Assembly: GCA_016212185.1 (NCBI GenBank)
Contig: JACRGX010000025.1
Span: forward strand, 1 to 40,430
From: Nitrospirota bacterium
GTDB taxonomy: Bacteria > Nitrospirota > Thermodesulfovibrionia > UBA6902 > DSMQ01
Length of the DNA: 40,430 bases
Reading direction: 5' to 3'
In this document: piece after piece, positions 14,075-22,109 of the stretch
How positions within the stretch are numbered: the stretch's first letter is position 1
Layout of the letters: each line of letters starts with the position of its first letter
The notes under the pieces: generated by a model
Database searches by the model: none
Told to the model about the DNA's origin: nothing
The model's input: the letters and a program-made list of their open reading frames with translations, nothing else
Made by a program: the position numbers and the translations under genes

Positions 14075-15195
14075 CCAACAAAAAACTTACAATACTCCAC
14101 ACTGAGGCCTCAAAGGGCTGGGGCGGGCAGGAGATAAGGATATTTCAGGAATCCCTTAAGTTTGCTGAACGCGGGCACAAGGTTTTAATTGCCTGTCAGG
14201 AAGGCAGTAAAATTTCAGAAAAGGCAAAAGAGGCAGGGTTTTCTGTTTATATTGTCCGTATGGAATATCCCATTGCACCGCTGGGAGTCGGCAGATTTTT
14301 TAAAATAGTAAAAGATGAGAAGGTTGACATAATTCACACCCATAGTTCCAAAGACAGCTGGCTTGCGGGGATTGCAGGTAGAATATCAGGAACGCCGGTT
14401 GTGCGGAGCCGCCACCTGACGACGCCTGTAGGGCAAAACTGTCTGACGGTATTTGTTTATAGGCATCTTTGTGATATTATTATCACAAGCGGCATGCATA
14501 TAAGGAACACCCTGATAACGAGGAATAAGCTTAATCCTGAAAAAATTGTCAGCATCCCTGCCGGTGTGGATACGGAAAAGTTTAACCTAAATATCAGCGG
14601 GGATAAAATCCGAACTGAATTGCAGCTTGAAAACTCTTATCCGGTTGTTGGAACAGTCGCCATATTAAGACACTGGAAAGGGCACCGTTTTTTGCTTGAT
14701 GCAGTGCAGAGGGTAGCCGCAGTTCTCCCGCAAGTAAAATTTATTATTGCCGGTGACGGTCCGCAGTGGAATAATCTCCATGAGCAAATACGTTCCCTTG
14801 GAATAGAGAGGCATGTAATCATGACCGGTTTCAGAAATGATGTCCCTGAAATAATGTCCGCGCTGGATATATTCATCCTTCCGTCAGTTGCCTCTGAGGC
14901 TACGTCACAGGTGATTCCGCAGGCGCTTGCGGTAGGTAAGCCTGTCATAGCAACGGATGCCGGAGGGCTTTCTGAAATTATTGAAGACGGTGTGACAGGG
15001 TTGTTGATTCCCCCGAAAGATTCCGGAGCAATCGCCGATGCGATTATCCGGATGGCAAAAAACAAGGAAGAGGCTGAGGGCATGGCTTCAAGGGGAAGGA
15101 AGAAGATACTTGAAGGATATACATTTAAGAAAATGATTGAAGACACTGAAAAGGTTTATTATCAGGTTCTGAAGAAAAGGAGCGGGGCCAATTGA
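14071..15195 (+). CDS. GT4-family glycosyltransferase
   Basis: The 374-residue GT-B glycosyltransferase begins LTILHTEASKGWGGQEIRIFQE, with the glycine-rich acceptor loop. IHTHSSKDSWLA (about 89-100) is a familiar GT4 segment. IPAGVDTEKF joins the domains at about 165-174. The donor site is EATSQVIPQALAVGKPVIAT with the E-x7-A/E pattern at about 276-295, so the second acidic residue appears replaced, as in some GT4 subgroups. The start overlaps the previous stop, and its own stop overlaps the next start as TTGA. The sugar specificity is unknown. Confidence 0.85.
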   Translation: MTNKKLTILHTEASKGWGGQEIRIFQESLKFAERGHKVLIACQEGSKISEKAKEAGFSVYIVRMEYPIAPLGVGRFFKIVKDEKVDIIHTHSSKDSWLAGIAGRISGTPVVRSRHLTTPVGQNCLTVFVYRHLCDIIITSGMHIRNTLITRNKLNPEKIVSIPAGVDTEKFNLNISGDKIRTELQLENSYPVVGTVAILRHWKGHRFLLDAVQRVAAVLPQVKFIIAGDGPQWNNLHEQIRSLGIERHVIMTGFRNDVPEIMSALDIFILPSVASEATSQVIPQALAVGKPVIATDAGGLSEIIEDGVTGLLIPPKDSGAIADAIIRMAKNKEEAEGMASRGRKKILEGYTFKKMIEDTEKVYYQVLKKRSGAN

Positions 15196-16364
15196 AAATA
15201 GGCGTATTTGCCGACAAAGGCATGGGGAAATGGCTTGTGCAGTCTTTTGAGCCGCTGAAGGATTTGGCGGACATAACGCTTTTCATCCCTGAGAATAACA
15301 AACATAACCCGGCGTCGTTTGACCTTCCCAAACATATCCTCACCCACCAGCATGAGACATGGCTTTCATTAAAGCATCCGCGTTGTTCTTTTAAACGCTG
15401 GCTTAAAGATAATGAATGCCTTACACATGTTGATTTTTATCCTCATTCGCTTGAGGAACATTTTTCCGCCTGTAAATATGATGCGATTCTTACAAAGGCA
15501 GACCGCTCTCTTTATACGCTGGCATCTTTTAAGGATAGATTTGGATATAAGCTGATTTATCGTTATCCTTTCACACTGCCGTTTACCCACATATTTGATA
15601 AAAGGAACGAATTCGCATGGAGAAAATCTTTTGAAAAGATAGACCACTTTATCTGTTTATCTGAAACGGCCCGCAAGAATCTGGAGTTTGAAGGTGTTAA
15701 CCTGTTAAAGATTGATGTCGTGCATAATTCCGTTGACCTGTCATTTTTTTCCCCGTGCGCAAAAAACACCGAATTGCTGGATAGATTAAATATTTCAATT
15801 AATGATAAGGTAATAATGTTTGTGGGCAAACTCACATCATGGAAAAGTCCTTTTACCCTGCTTTATGCCGCAAAACTTTTGATACAGAAAGGACTGTCCG
15901 TAAAACTTATCCTTGCAGGGCAGGGCGCGCAAAAGGCAAACCTTCAGAAAACTGCAGAACTTCTTGGTGTGTCGGGGAATACAGTATTTCTAAATTTTAT
16001 AGAGAATACCGAACTCAGCAGATATTACAGTCTGGCTGATGCTTTTGTAATGCCCAGCTTAACGACATTAACGGTGAATGAGCAATTCCCCTTTGCAGTT
16101 GTTGAAGCAATGGCATCAGGGCTTCCTGTTGTTGTGACACAGAGCGGCGGCATGCCTGAACTTGTGGGCGATGCCGGACGGATTTATCCACAAGGCAATT
16201 ATATGGAGCTTGCCGGTCATCTTTTTGAAATACTTACTGACGGTAATCTGCAAAGAACAATGGCGGTCAAATCAAGACAGAGGGCTGAGGAGATGTTTGA
16301 CAACCGGAAAAACAGCCTGAAGATTTTTGAGGTCTTTAAAAAAGTTACTGGATTGGCCGGATGA
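15192..16364 (+). CDS. GT4-family glycosyltransferase
   Basis: The 390-residue protein starts at a TTG that overlaps the previous stop and follows AAGGAGCGG, a good ribosome binding site. VVHNSVDLSFF at about 176-186 marks the domain linker. MFVGKLTSWKSPFTLLYA begins the donor domain. EQFPFAVVEAMASGLPVVVT (about 297-316) contains the E-x7-E donor motif. The N-terminal half (YRYPFTLPFTHIFDKRNEF) is less typical and probably determines the acceptor. It is in the middle of the packed operon and so is expected to act on the same glycan. Confidence 0.83.
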   Translation: MKIGVFADKGMGKWLVQSFEPLKDLADITLFIPENNKHNPASFDLPKHILTHQHETWLSLKHPRCSFKRWLKDNECLTHVDFYPHSLEEHFSACKYDAILTKADRSLYTLASFKDRFGYKLIYRYPFTLPFTHIFDKRNEFAWRKSFEKIDHFICLSETARKNLEFEGVNLLKIDVVHNSVDLSFFSPCAKNTELLDRLNISINDKVIMFVGKLTSWKSPFTLLYAAKLLIQKGLSVKLILAGQGAQKANLQKTAELLGVSGNTVFLNFIENTELSRYYSLADAFVMPSLTTLTVNEQFPFAVVEAMASGLPVVVTQSGGMPELVGDAGRIYPQGNYMELAGHLFEILTDGNLQRTMAVKSRQRAEEMFDNRKNSLKIFEVFKKVTGLAG

Positions 16365-17653
16365 AGAATATTCTTATCCTTGACACAGGCAAAGAATGGG
16401 GCGGCGGCACCAACAGCCTGCTTGAGCTCCTGCGCAGAATAGACAAAAAAAATTATAAATTCACAGCTCTGTTTTATCATAATTATATCAAACCGGGAGA
16501 AGCTGATATAAAGACCGAGATTGAGAAATTAGGCATAAACTTCCTCTTATTAAAGTATAGAAGGCAGTCTTTATCAGCAAAGATATTGAAAGAAACTGGA
16601 AGGACATTATTATTTTTCAGCGAAGGACTGAGAAAGCTGTACGTCTTTTCTATTGAATATTTTTTCAGGATAGAAGAAGATGCAGCGCGGATTGCAAGGA
16701 TTCTTAAGGAATTCAACATAGACCTCCTTTACATGAACAACCAGCCGTCCAGCAATCTTGAGGGCATTATTGCAGCAAGAATGGCAGGCATTAAGTCACT
16801 GCTTCACGGCAGAATTGAGACAGAGCTTAATTTTTTTGAGGTCAAAGCCGTAAATAAATGGCTTGACAAAATGATATGTGTCTCAGAAGGGGTCAGGGAG
16901 AGTTTTCTGAAGCAGGGAATTGAGCCTTCAAAGTGCATCACTGTTTATAACGGGATAGATGCCGGGATAATTCCGACAGTACCGCCTGATAGAATAAGAC
17001 AGGAACTTGGAATAAAAGGGGATGAACTTTTGATTGGCTCGGCAGGCTCACTTGTAAAAAGGAAGCGGTTTGCTGATTTGATAAAGGCAATGGCAGATAT
17101 TAGGAATCAGTCTACGACTCATGGGGAGTCAGAAGCCAAAATGGAAAGTTTAGAAAATCCCCCCTTACCCCCCTTTGACAAAGGGGGGATGGGGGGATTT
17201 TCTAATAAAATTAAGTGTGTCATTTTAGGCGATGGGCCCGAGAGGGAACAGCTACAGAAAGAGATAGAGAAAAACAAGCTGAATGACTATGTTATGCTTA
17301 TAAATTTTAAGTCTGATGCAATATCTTATATGGCTGCAATGGATTTATTTATTCTGCCCTCTGAAAGGGAAGGATTCCCGCGGGTGATTCTTGAGGCGAT
17401 GCTTATGGGAAAACCTGTGATTGCATCAAGGATTGCAGGGCCTCTGGAGCTTGTCGTGGATGGCAGGACAGGATTTTTATATAACACCGGCGACACAAAG
17501 GCACTCTCAGGCTATATTACAGAACTTGTATCAGAGCCTTCCTTGAGGAAATTTCTGGGTGGTGCCGGCAGAAAAAGAGTAATTGAAAATTTCTCAATTG
17601 AAAAATATGCCGGTGAAGTAGAAAACATCATCACTGAGGTATTGGAACAGTGA
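16361..17653 (+). CDS. GT4-family glycosyltransferase with an NPPLPPFDKGG-type insert
   Basis: The 430-residue GT-B enzyme begins LILDTGKEWGGGTNSLLELL, with the acceptor loop. VYNGIDAGIIP (about 199-209) is the linker, IGSAGSLVKRKRFADLI opens the donor domain, and EGFPRVILEAMLMGKPVIAS (about 338-357) has the E-x7-E motif. About 30 residues between the donor-domain start and CVILGDGPEREQL are foreign. They contain ENPPLPPFDKGGMGGF, the translation of a 56-bp palindrome at 17150-17205. The frame is open throughout, so the enzyme may tolerate the insert in a surface loop. It overlaps both neighbours by four bases. Confidence 0.85.
   Translation: MKNILILDTGKEWGGGTNSLLELLRRIDKKNYKFTALFYHNYIKPGEADIKTEIEKLGINFLLLKYRRQSLSAKILKETGRTLLFFSEGLRKLYVFSIEYFFRIEEDAARIARILKEFNIDLLYMNNQPSSNLEGIIAARMAGIKSLLHGRIETELNFFEVKAVNKWLDKMICVSEGVRESFLKQGIEPSKCITVYNGIDAGIIPTVPPDRIRQELGIKGDELLIGSAGSLVKRKRFADLIKAMADIRNQSTTHGESEAKMESLENPPLPPFDKGGMGGFSNKIKCVILGDGPEREQLQKEIEKNKLNDYVMLINFKSDAISYMAAMDLFILPSEREGFPRVILEAMLMGKPVIASRIAGPLELVVDGRTGFLYNTGDTKALSGYITELVSEPSLRKFLGGAGRKRVIENFSIEKYAGEVENIITEVLEQ
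17150..17205. repeat. Coding palindrome translated as NPPLPPFDKGG
   Basis: TTAGAAAATCCCCCC and GGGGGGATTTTCTAA form 15-bp arms around an inner CCCCCCTTT/AAAGGGGGG stem. The same amino-acid string family (NPPLPPFxKGGxGGF) is known to me as a repeat in many bacterial genomes. Here it is inside a glycosyltransferase gene. Confidence 0.85.
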
Positions 17654-18864
17654 TATATGTAATTCTGACTTATATTTTTTCCCCTTTATTGTATTTGTTT
17701 ATTGCCTTAAAAAAGAAGGGAACCATTACAAGTATCATTGTAATCCAGACTGCCAAAATCGGCGATTTAATCTGTTCCACACCTGTGTTCTGCGAAATCA
17801 GGAAAAAATACCCGGAGGCTCATTTAACTGTCATGGTAAACCCTGTAACACAGGGGCTTCTAAAACACAACCCTTATGTGAATGAAATCATCACCATTAA
17901 GGCGGCTGACTATATGGGGTTCAGGGGGAAATTGAAATTGTCAAACCTGATATGCAAAGGCAATTATGATATTGCAGTTTGTCTTAATCCCAATGTGCCG
18001 TTTGCAGTTGCATTATTCTGGGCTGCGGTGCCGATCAGATTGTCTGTAATGCCTGATTTTGCAGGACTAACCTTCAGGCTTGCATCAGTGTTTTTTACTT
18101 CTCTTGAAAGTCATGTAGGGGGAAGGCTGGTAATGGAGACATATATGCTGATGCTGAGAGGAATCGGGATTGAAAGCAATAATTTATCAAAAGAGGTTTA
18201 TAAATCAGGGGGGGCGGATAGAAAGGTACAGCAAATTTTACAAGAGGACAAGAACATTATTAAGGTCATTCCCATGAAAACGGGAATCCAGAAAACAGAT
18301 GAACTGGATTCCTGCCTCCGCAGGAATGACAATGTATGTTTATCCTGCGGACAAACCAATAAACCCCTTATCGGCATTGCGGTAAGCAGCGGGAACAAAC
18401 TCAAAGAATTAGGGGCAGGAAAAATCGCTGAGATTGCAAATGGACTCTTAGACAATCTTGATGTTACGGTGACGCTTATAGGCTCTTATCAGGACAAGGA
18501 TGCGGCGCACAATATAATTGATTGTATTACCAAAAAAGACCGTATCGTTGATGCGACTGGCAGCTTAAATTTATCAGAGCTTCCTGCGCTTATTGAAAGG
18601 TTATCGCTTTTTATCGGCGTTGATACCGGGATTGCATACATGGCGGATGCCTTGAATATTCCCGTGATACATCTTGCAGGGCCGATAGACACCACGGAGC
18701 AGCGGCCTATTGGGGGAAAAATCACAATTATCCAGCACAAACTGCCATGTGTTCCCTGCACTTATGTTTTTAAAGCTGCATATGCTTGTAAAAGGGACGA
18801 CAGAATGTGTGTGACGTCAGTGAGTGCTGTGGAAATTGTTGAGGCTGTGAAGAAACTAATATAA
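17650..18864 (+). CDS. GT9 heptosyltransferase-like protein with a VIPxKxGIQ-type insert
   Basis: The third GT9 protein starts at a GTG overlapping the previous stop (GTGA). A hydrophobic segment at about 3-19 could anchor it in the membrane. IVIQTAKIGDLICSTPVF (about 31-48) is the GT9 signature. LFIGVDTGIAYMADALNIPVIHLAGP (about 318-343) is the donor motif. A late cysteine-containing stretch (LPCVPCTYVF) resembles WaaQ-type enzymes. Residues about 206-227 (VIPMKTGIQ...DSCLRRNDN) are encoded by a 66-bp palindromic element of the GTCATTCC...GGAATGAC family. At 404 residues it is long because of this and the N-terminal segment. Confidence 0.83.
   Translation: MIYVILTYIFSPLLYLFIALKKKGTITSIIVIQTAKIGDLICSTPVFCEIRKKYPEAHLTVMVNPVTQGLLKHNPYVNEIITIKAADYMGFRGKLKLSNLICKGNYDIAVCLNPNVPFAVALFWAAVPIRLSVMPDFAGLTFRLASVFFTSLESHVGGRLVMETYMLMLRGIGIESNNLSKEVYKSGGADRKVQQILQEDKNIIKVIPMKTGIQKTDELDSCLRRNDNVCLSCGQTNKPLIGIAVSSGNKLKELGAGKIAEIANGLLDNLDVTVTLIGSYQDKDAAHNIIDCITKKDRIVDATGSLNLSELPALIERLSLFIGVDTGIAYMADALNIPVIHLAGPIDTTEQRPIGGKITIIQHKLPCVPCTYVFKAAYACKRDDRMCVTSVSAVEIVEAVKKLI
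18265..18330. repeat. GTCATTCC...GGAATGAC palindromic element inside a GT9 gene
   Basis: GTCATTCCC is followed by GGGAATCCAG, CTGGATTCCTGC and GCAGGAATGAC, forming nested stems. The in-frame translation is VIPMKTGIQ and SCLRRNDN. The same element type appears in intergenic form at 30286-30363. Confidence 0.85.
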
Positions 18865-18866
18865 GA

Positions 18867-18935
18867 TAGTTTAAACCGTTAAAATAGTTCAAAAAGTTCA
18901 ACTTTGAACGATTTAAAACAATATTGAACTGTTTA
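18867..18935. repeat. Nested GTTCAA/TTGAAC inverted repeats before the ligase gene
   Basis: AGTTTAAAC...AGTTCAA on the left mirrors TTGAACTGTTTAAACT on the right, with a further GTTCAA-CT-TTGAAC palindrome between. The gap 18865-18949 could be an attenuating hairpin or operator that gives the ligase its own control. Confidence 0.55.
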
Positions 18936-18949
18936 AACTTGATAAAACT

Positions 18950-20242
18950 ATGCAAAAAGAAAACTTAAATGCTTTTGAATCTGTTTTAGAGAAAACTCTG
19001 CATATATCGTTATTCATTTATCTTTTCCTTATCATATTCCCCCATACGACCACCCTGCTTGAAATTGCCTTCTGGCTGGCATTTTCTTCTTGGGCAGTAT
19101 TAAGATTAAAATTTAGAAAACATGAGCCCTTTATACCTTTAAATCAAATTACCATTTCCATTTTCATATTCATTCTTATCGCTCTTATTGCCTCTCTTGC
19201 CGGAATGGACCCCATTGATAATCTAAAGCAGTTTAAAGGGGGGCTTTTGATACCGCTGAGCCTGTTTTTAATTATTGTCACAGAATATGATAACTGTGAG
19301 AAAATCAAGGAACTTCTGATTGCGCCTGTTTCTGCCTTTGCCATCTATACAATGCTGGTAGTAAATGAGTCATTTATCTGGGGACTCTCATATTACTGGG
19401 ATCATTTCCTTGAAAAATATACTGTATGGCTTGACGGCTATACAGGGAAGGGCATTACTATCTTTCCGCTTTCATTAGGCTATTTTTTACTTATCCGCAC
19501 CAATCTGCGCTTTTTATTGCTGATTTTTATTTTTTTAGAATTTGCAATTATGGTGGGCGTTAGAGATATTTCCTGCTTTGGAAGCATTGCTTTTGTGATA
19601 TTGTTAGGAGCTTTATTTGCCAGACCTGAAATCTATAGATTTTGGATTAGGGCGTTTATTCTTACGCTGTTATTTAGTGGCGCAATAGTTTTTTATATGC
19701 ATAAAGACAACCCGGTTATGGATGAATATAAAGCCAAACTATATCAGATTACAAATCTCTCCGATGAGATAAAGACAGGCGGTTTCTCCAATAGAATCCC
19801 TATGTGGAAAGCGGCTGTAGACATTATAAAAGACCGGCCGCTGTTAGGCTATGGCTGGGGCATGAAAAAATATCCTAAAATACTCGCAGAAGAAAAATAT
19901 TTAAATAAATGGAAGACCGATAAACCGGAAGTATACAACCTTTTTGCCCCTCTTAAAGGCAAATACTTTCTTCCGCCTCATAACTTTTTTCTGGAAATAG
20001 CCGTACAAGTCGGACTATTGGGACTTATATCAGGCATTGCTTTTATTGGAATTTATTTGTTTCAGTTGATCAAAATCTCTATAAGATCTAATTCTGATAT
20101 GGAGCGCAATTTTTTCATAATCCTTATTGCAGGAACAATTCTTGGCTTTATAATACCAAATCTGATGAGTGATAAATTAGGCGGTATCAGCGTAAAGATT
20201 TTATTTGTCGTTCTGGGCGCCGGCATGGCTAAAAAAGAGTAA
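18950..20242 (+). CDS. O-antigen ligase/polymerase family membrane protein (WaaL-like)
   Basis: The 430-residue inner-membrane protein has about eleven to twelve hydrophobic segments. A long periplasmic loop at about 260-345 carries NRIPMWKAAVDIIKDRPLLGYGWG and PPHNFFLEIAVQVGLLGL, the signature of the Wzy_C/WaaL family. The conserved His of PPHN is present. Such proteins join a lipid-linked glycan to lipid A-core or polymerise repeat units. As the last gene of the glycosyltransferase run, without a flippase or Wzy in view, a ligase role is more likely but not proven. Its 3' end overlaps the convergent rsmA gene by about 42 bases. Confidence 0.85.
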   Translation: MQKENLNAFESVLEKTLHISLFIYLFLIIFPHTTTLLEIAFWLAFSSWAVLRLKFRKHEPFIPLNQITISIFIFILIALIASLAGMDPIDNLKQFKGGLLIPLSLFLIIVTEYDNCEKIKELLIAPVSAFAIYTMLVVNESFIWGLSYYWDHFLEKYTVWLDGYTGKGITIFPLSLGYFLLIRTNLRFLLLIFIFLEFAIMVGVRDISCFGSIAFVILLGALFARPEIYRFWIRAFILTLLFSGAIVFYMHKDNPVMDEYKAKLYQITNLSDEIKTGGFSNRIPMWKAAVDIIKDRPLLGYGWGMKKYPKILAEEKYLNKWKTDKPEVYNLFAPLKGKYFLPPHNFFLEIAVQVGLLGLISGIAFIGIYLFQLIKISIRSNSDMERNFFIILIAGTILGFIIPNLMSDKLGGISVKILFVVLGAGMAKKE

Positions 20243-21034
20243 TGCATCTGAAAGCCTTGCAAAGTCTTTTATGCTTAAAACCTCAGGCCTTGATTTAGGG
20301 TCTATATTTGCTTTATGCACAGCCTCTTTAATCTGTGAAAGGCTGAAGGCTGAAGGTTGAAGGTTGACTTCAATTTCTACTAATGACCTGAGGCTATTCA
20401 TTATAGTTTTTCTGCGGTGTGAAAACGCAGTCCTTACAACTTTAAGGAAAAGTGTTTCGTCTTTTATCTTATAAAGCGGTGTTGGCGAAACCTCAAAATG
20501 CACAACTGCAGAATCTACTTTTGGCGGAGGGGTGAAAGAGCCGTGCGATACTGAAAATTTTAATTTCGGTTTTGTGTAAAGCTGGGTTGTAATGGAAAGA
20601 ACGCCGTAATCCTTTCCGCCGGGGGATGCAATAATCCTCCGTGCTACTTCCTTTTGCAGGAGCAATGTCATACTTGTAATCTTCTCTTTGAATTCAAGCA
20701 GCCTGAATAAAATAGGGGTGGTGGCATAATAGGGGATGTTTGCCACGACCTTAAATGTGCCGTTTATTGTTTCATACGGGAATTCCATTGCATCAGCCTC
20801 TATTATTTCTACGTTTGATTTTCCGGCAAAAACCCCTTTCAGTTCTGCGGCAAGTTTTCTGTCAAGCTCCAATGCGAGGACCTTTTTTGCGCGTTCGGCT
20901 AAAATCCTTGTCATTATGCCTTTGCCCGGACCTATTTCAACGACCGTGTCCGCAGGTGTTATACCGGCGCAATCAACGATTTTCTTCAGTATCCGCGGGT
21001 CAAAAAGAAAATGCTGTCCAATGGGACGTTTCAT
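20201..21034 (-). CDS. rsmA: 16S rRNA dimethyladenosine transferase
   Basis: RsmA (KsgA) dimethylates two adjacent adenines in the 3'-terminal hairpin of 16S rRNA during small-subunit assembly. The N-terminal RPIGQHFLFD, the SAM-binding VVEIGPGKGIMT (31-42) and the catalytic NIPYY (99-103) are present, as is FTPPPKVDSAVV further on. Residues about 216-235 (VEIEVNLQPSAFSLSQIKEA) contain an unusual insert encoded by four 7-bp units, GGCTGAA/GGTTGAA, at 20341-20368. The tail SHAGAQNDK runs into the convergent ligase gene. It lies alone on its strand after an AT-rich palindromic gap that should hold its promoter. Confidence 0.94.
   Translation of the reverse strand: MKRPIGQHFLFDPRILKKIVDCAGITPADTVVEIGPGKGIMTRILAERAKKVLALELDRKLAAELKGVFAGKSNVEIIEADAMEFPYETINGTFKVVANIPYYATTPILFRLLEFKEKITSMTLLLQKEVARRIIASPGGKDYGVLSITTQLYTKPKLKFSVSHGSFTPPPKVDSAVVHFEVSPTPLYKIKDETLFLKVVRTAFSHRRKTIMNSLRSLVEIEVNLQPSAFSLSQIKEAVHKANIDPKSRPEVLSIKDFARLSDALLFFSHAGAQNDK
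20341..20368. repeat. Four degenerate heptamers inside rsmA
   Basis: GGCTGAA, GGCTGAA, GGTTGAA and GGTTGAC follow one another without gaps and are read in frame in rsmA. This is the same 7-bp architecture as in hemC, the GT9 gene and addA. Confidence 0.8.
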
Positions 21035-21064
21035 TTAAGTTTTAGTTTTCAATAATGGTTTAAA

Positions 21065-21091
21065 ATTTGATTTTTTAGCTAAAAATCAAAT
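21065..21091. terminator. AT-rich hairpin between rsmA and the preceding gene
   Basis: ATTTGATTTTT and AAAAATCAAAT form an 11-bp stem with a five-base loop. Further TTAGCTAA-like words lie at about 21150 and 21170, and AATGGTTTA/TAAACCATT near the two ends. The gap 21035-21209 contains no gene. It could stop transcription of the 21210 gene and hold the rsmA promoter. Confidence 0.4.
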
Positions 21092-21209
21092 GGCAAAGTA
21101 ATTATTTATTAATGGGTTATACGTATTTATTGCTAAATTTACAGCTTTTTTAGCTAATTATCTAAAATTAAGCTAAAACCCATAAACCATTTCAATGGTA
21201 CGTATCCTA

Positions 21210-21746
21210 TTACTTGAATTGAGGAATATCTATAGGCAACCCTACTCTCATAAAGAATCGGGCATATGCCTGTGAAAGGTGTTCTCTATAAGGGGGAAGC
21301 AACCTTAATCTTTTAGCCTGCTTTTTTGAGATATCGTTTATAAGATCAAAATGAACACTATAAGTATTCCTAAAATCAGCAACCATGTATTCTCTCTGAA
21401 AACCATTAATCACACATTTGTTCAACAAATGGTATCCCGGCATATTTCCCTGTCGTAAAGTCTCTTTCCCTTTGCTACTTTTTATAAAGGCTTCTCGAAC
21501 TTCGAGATCACTCAACTTCCATAAGGGACAAACGAGAACTAAATCAAGTTTCTTGGAGGCAAGATCACATGATTGGCTCATGATAATGACATCATATTCA
21601 ACAATTTCAAAAGATGGCGTTGCTCCTTCTTTCAAAACAGCATCGTATACTGGTGCAAAAACAGGGCAAGATAATAAAAAGTCACCTTGTAACACAGGTT
21701 CATCATTATCAATAATTTCGTACCACGGGAATTCTCTTTTTGGCAT
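21210..21746 (-). CDS. Unrecognised protein of the TIGR04255 module (178 residues)
   Basis: I do not recognise a named family. The protein appears soluble, with VLQGDFLLSCPVF (about 17-29), EYDVIIMSQSCDLASKKLDLVLVCP (a hydrophobic strand then a Ser-Gln-Ser-Cys-Asp motif at about 48-72) and a conserved-looking C-terminus, RLLPPYREHLSQAYARFFMRVGLP (about 147-170). The MSQSCDL segment following a buried strand could be an active or metal site, but this is speculative. Its start follows the 118-residue gene by four bases and is the last of three packed genes. Its lower G+C feel suggests acquisition together with them. Confidence 0.75.
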   Translation of the reverse strand: MPKREFPWYEIIDNDEPVLQGDFLLSCPVFAPVYDAVLKEGATPSFEIVEYDVIIMSQSCDLASKKLDLVLVCPLWKLSDLEVREAFIKSSKGKETLRQGNMPGYHLLNKCVINGFQREYMVADFRNTYSVHFDLINDISKKQAKRLRLLPPYREHLSQAYARFFMRVGLPIDIPQFK

Positions 21747-21750
21747 ACCT

Positions 21751-22107
21751 TCAACTTCCTGTATAGGGATATTCGGGGATAACTATTTGTGGCTCGGCCT
21801 TTCTAACGCAAACTATCTTTGCTTTAATAGTATATTTTTTCTTTGGAGGCATTTTCACAAAAATATCGTGCTCAAGCATCTCTTCTGGAATTATTTCTTT
21901 ATATTTGTATGTTTCATTTTCAGGAATTAATGCCGTGCTTCCTGAATAACTTGCAATATCAAATTCCGGATAATAGCCAGACGTGTAACTCCCTTTTACT
22001 ATAGGATAATTAAGATTCCAGGCTCTATCTTCGCCATCTGTGGAACTGGAACCAAGCCTGATAAAATTTACTGGTTCAATTCTGTTTGATGATATTGTAT
22101 CTGGCAT
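21751..22107 (-). CDS. Unrecognised protein of the TIGR04255 module (118 residues)
   Basis: This is a small protein with no family I can name. It has a polar N-terminal half rich in Ser, Tyr and Gly (KGSYTSGYYPEFDIASYSGS at about 38-57). A C-terminal half follows with PPKKKYTIKAKIVCVRKAEP, a probable beta region. There is no signal peptide or membrane segment. A strong AAAGGAGG ribosome binding site precedes the ATG at 22107, and it starts two bases after the stop of the TIGR04255 gene. Fixed position between the other two genes suggests a common function. Confidence 0.7.
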   Translation of the reverse strand: MPDTISSNRIEPVNFIRLGSSSTDGEDRAWNLNYPIVKGSYTSGYYPEFDIASYSGSTALIPENETYKYKEIIPEEMLEHDIFVKMPPKKKYTIKAKIVCVRKAEPQIVIPEYPYTGS

Positions 22108-22109
22108 TA

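Noticed and set aside
18867-18935. Rho-independent terminator before the ligase gene
   Set aside because: The stems are AT-rich and no U run follows on the plus strand, so an operator or simple repeat is more likely.
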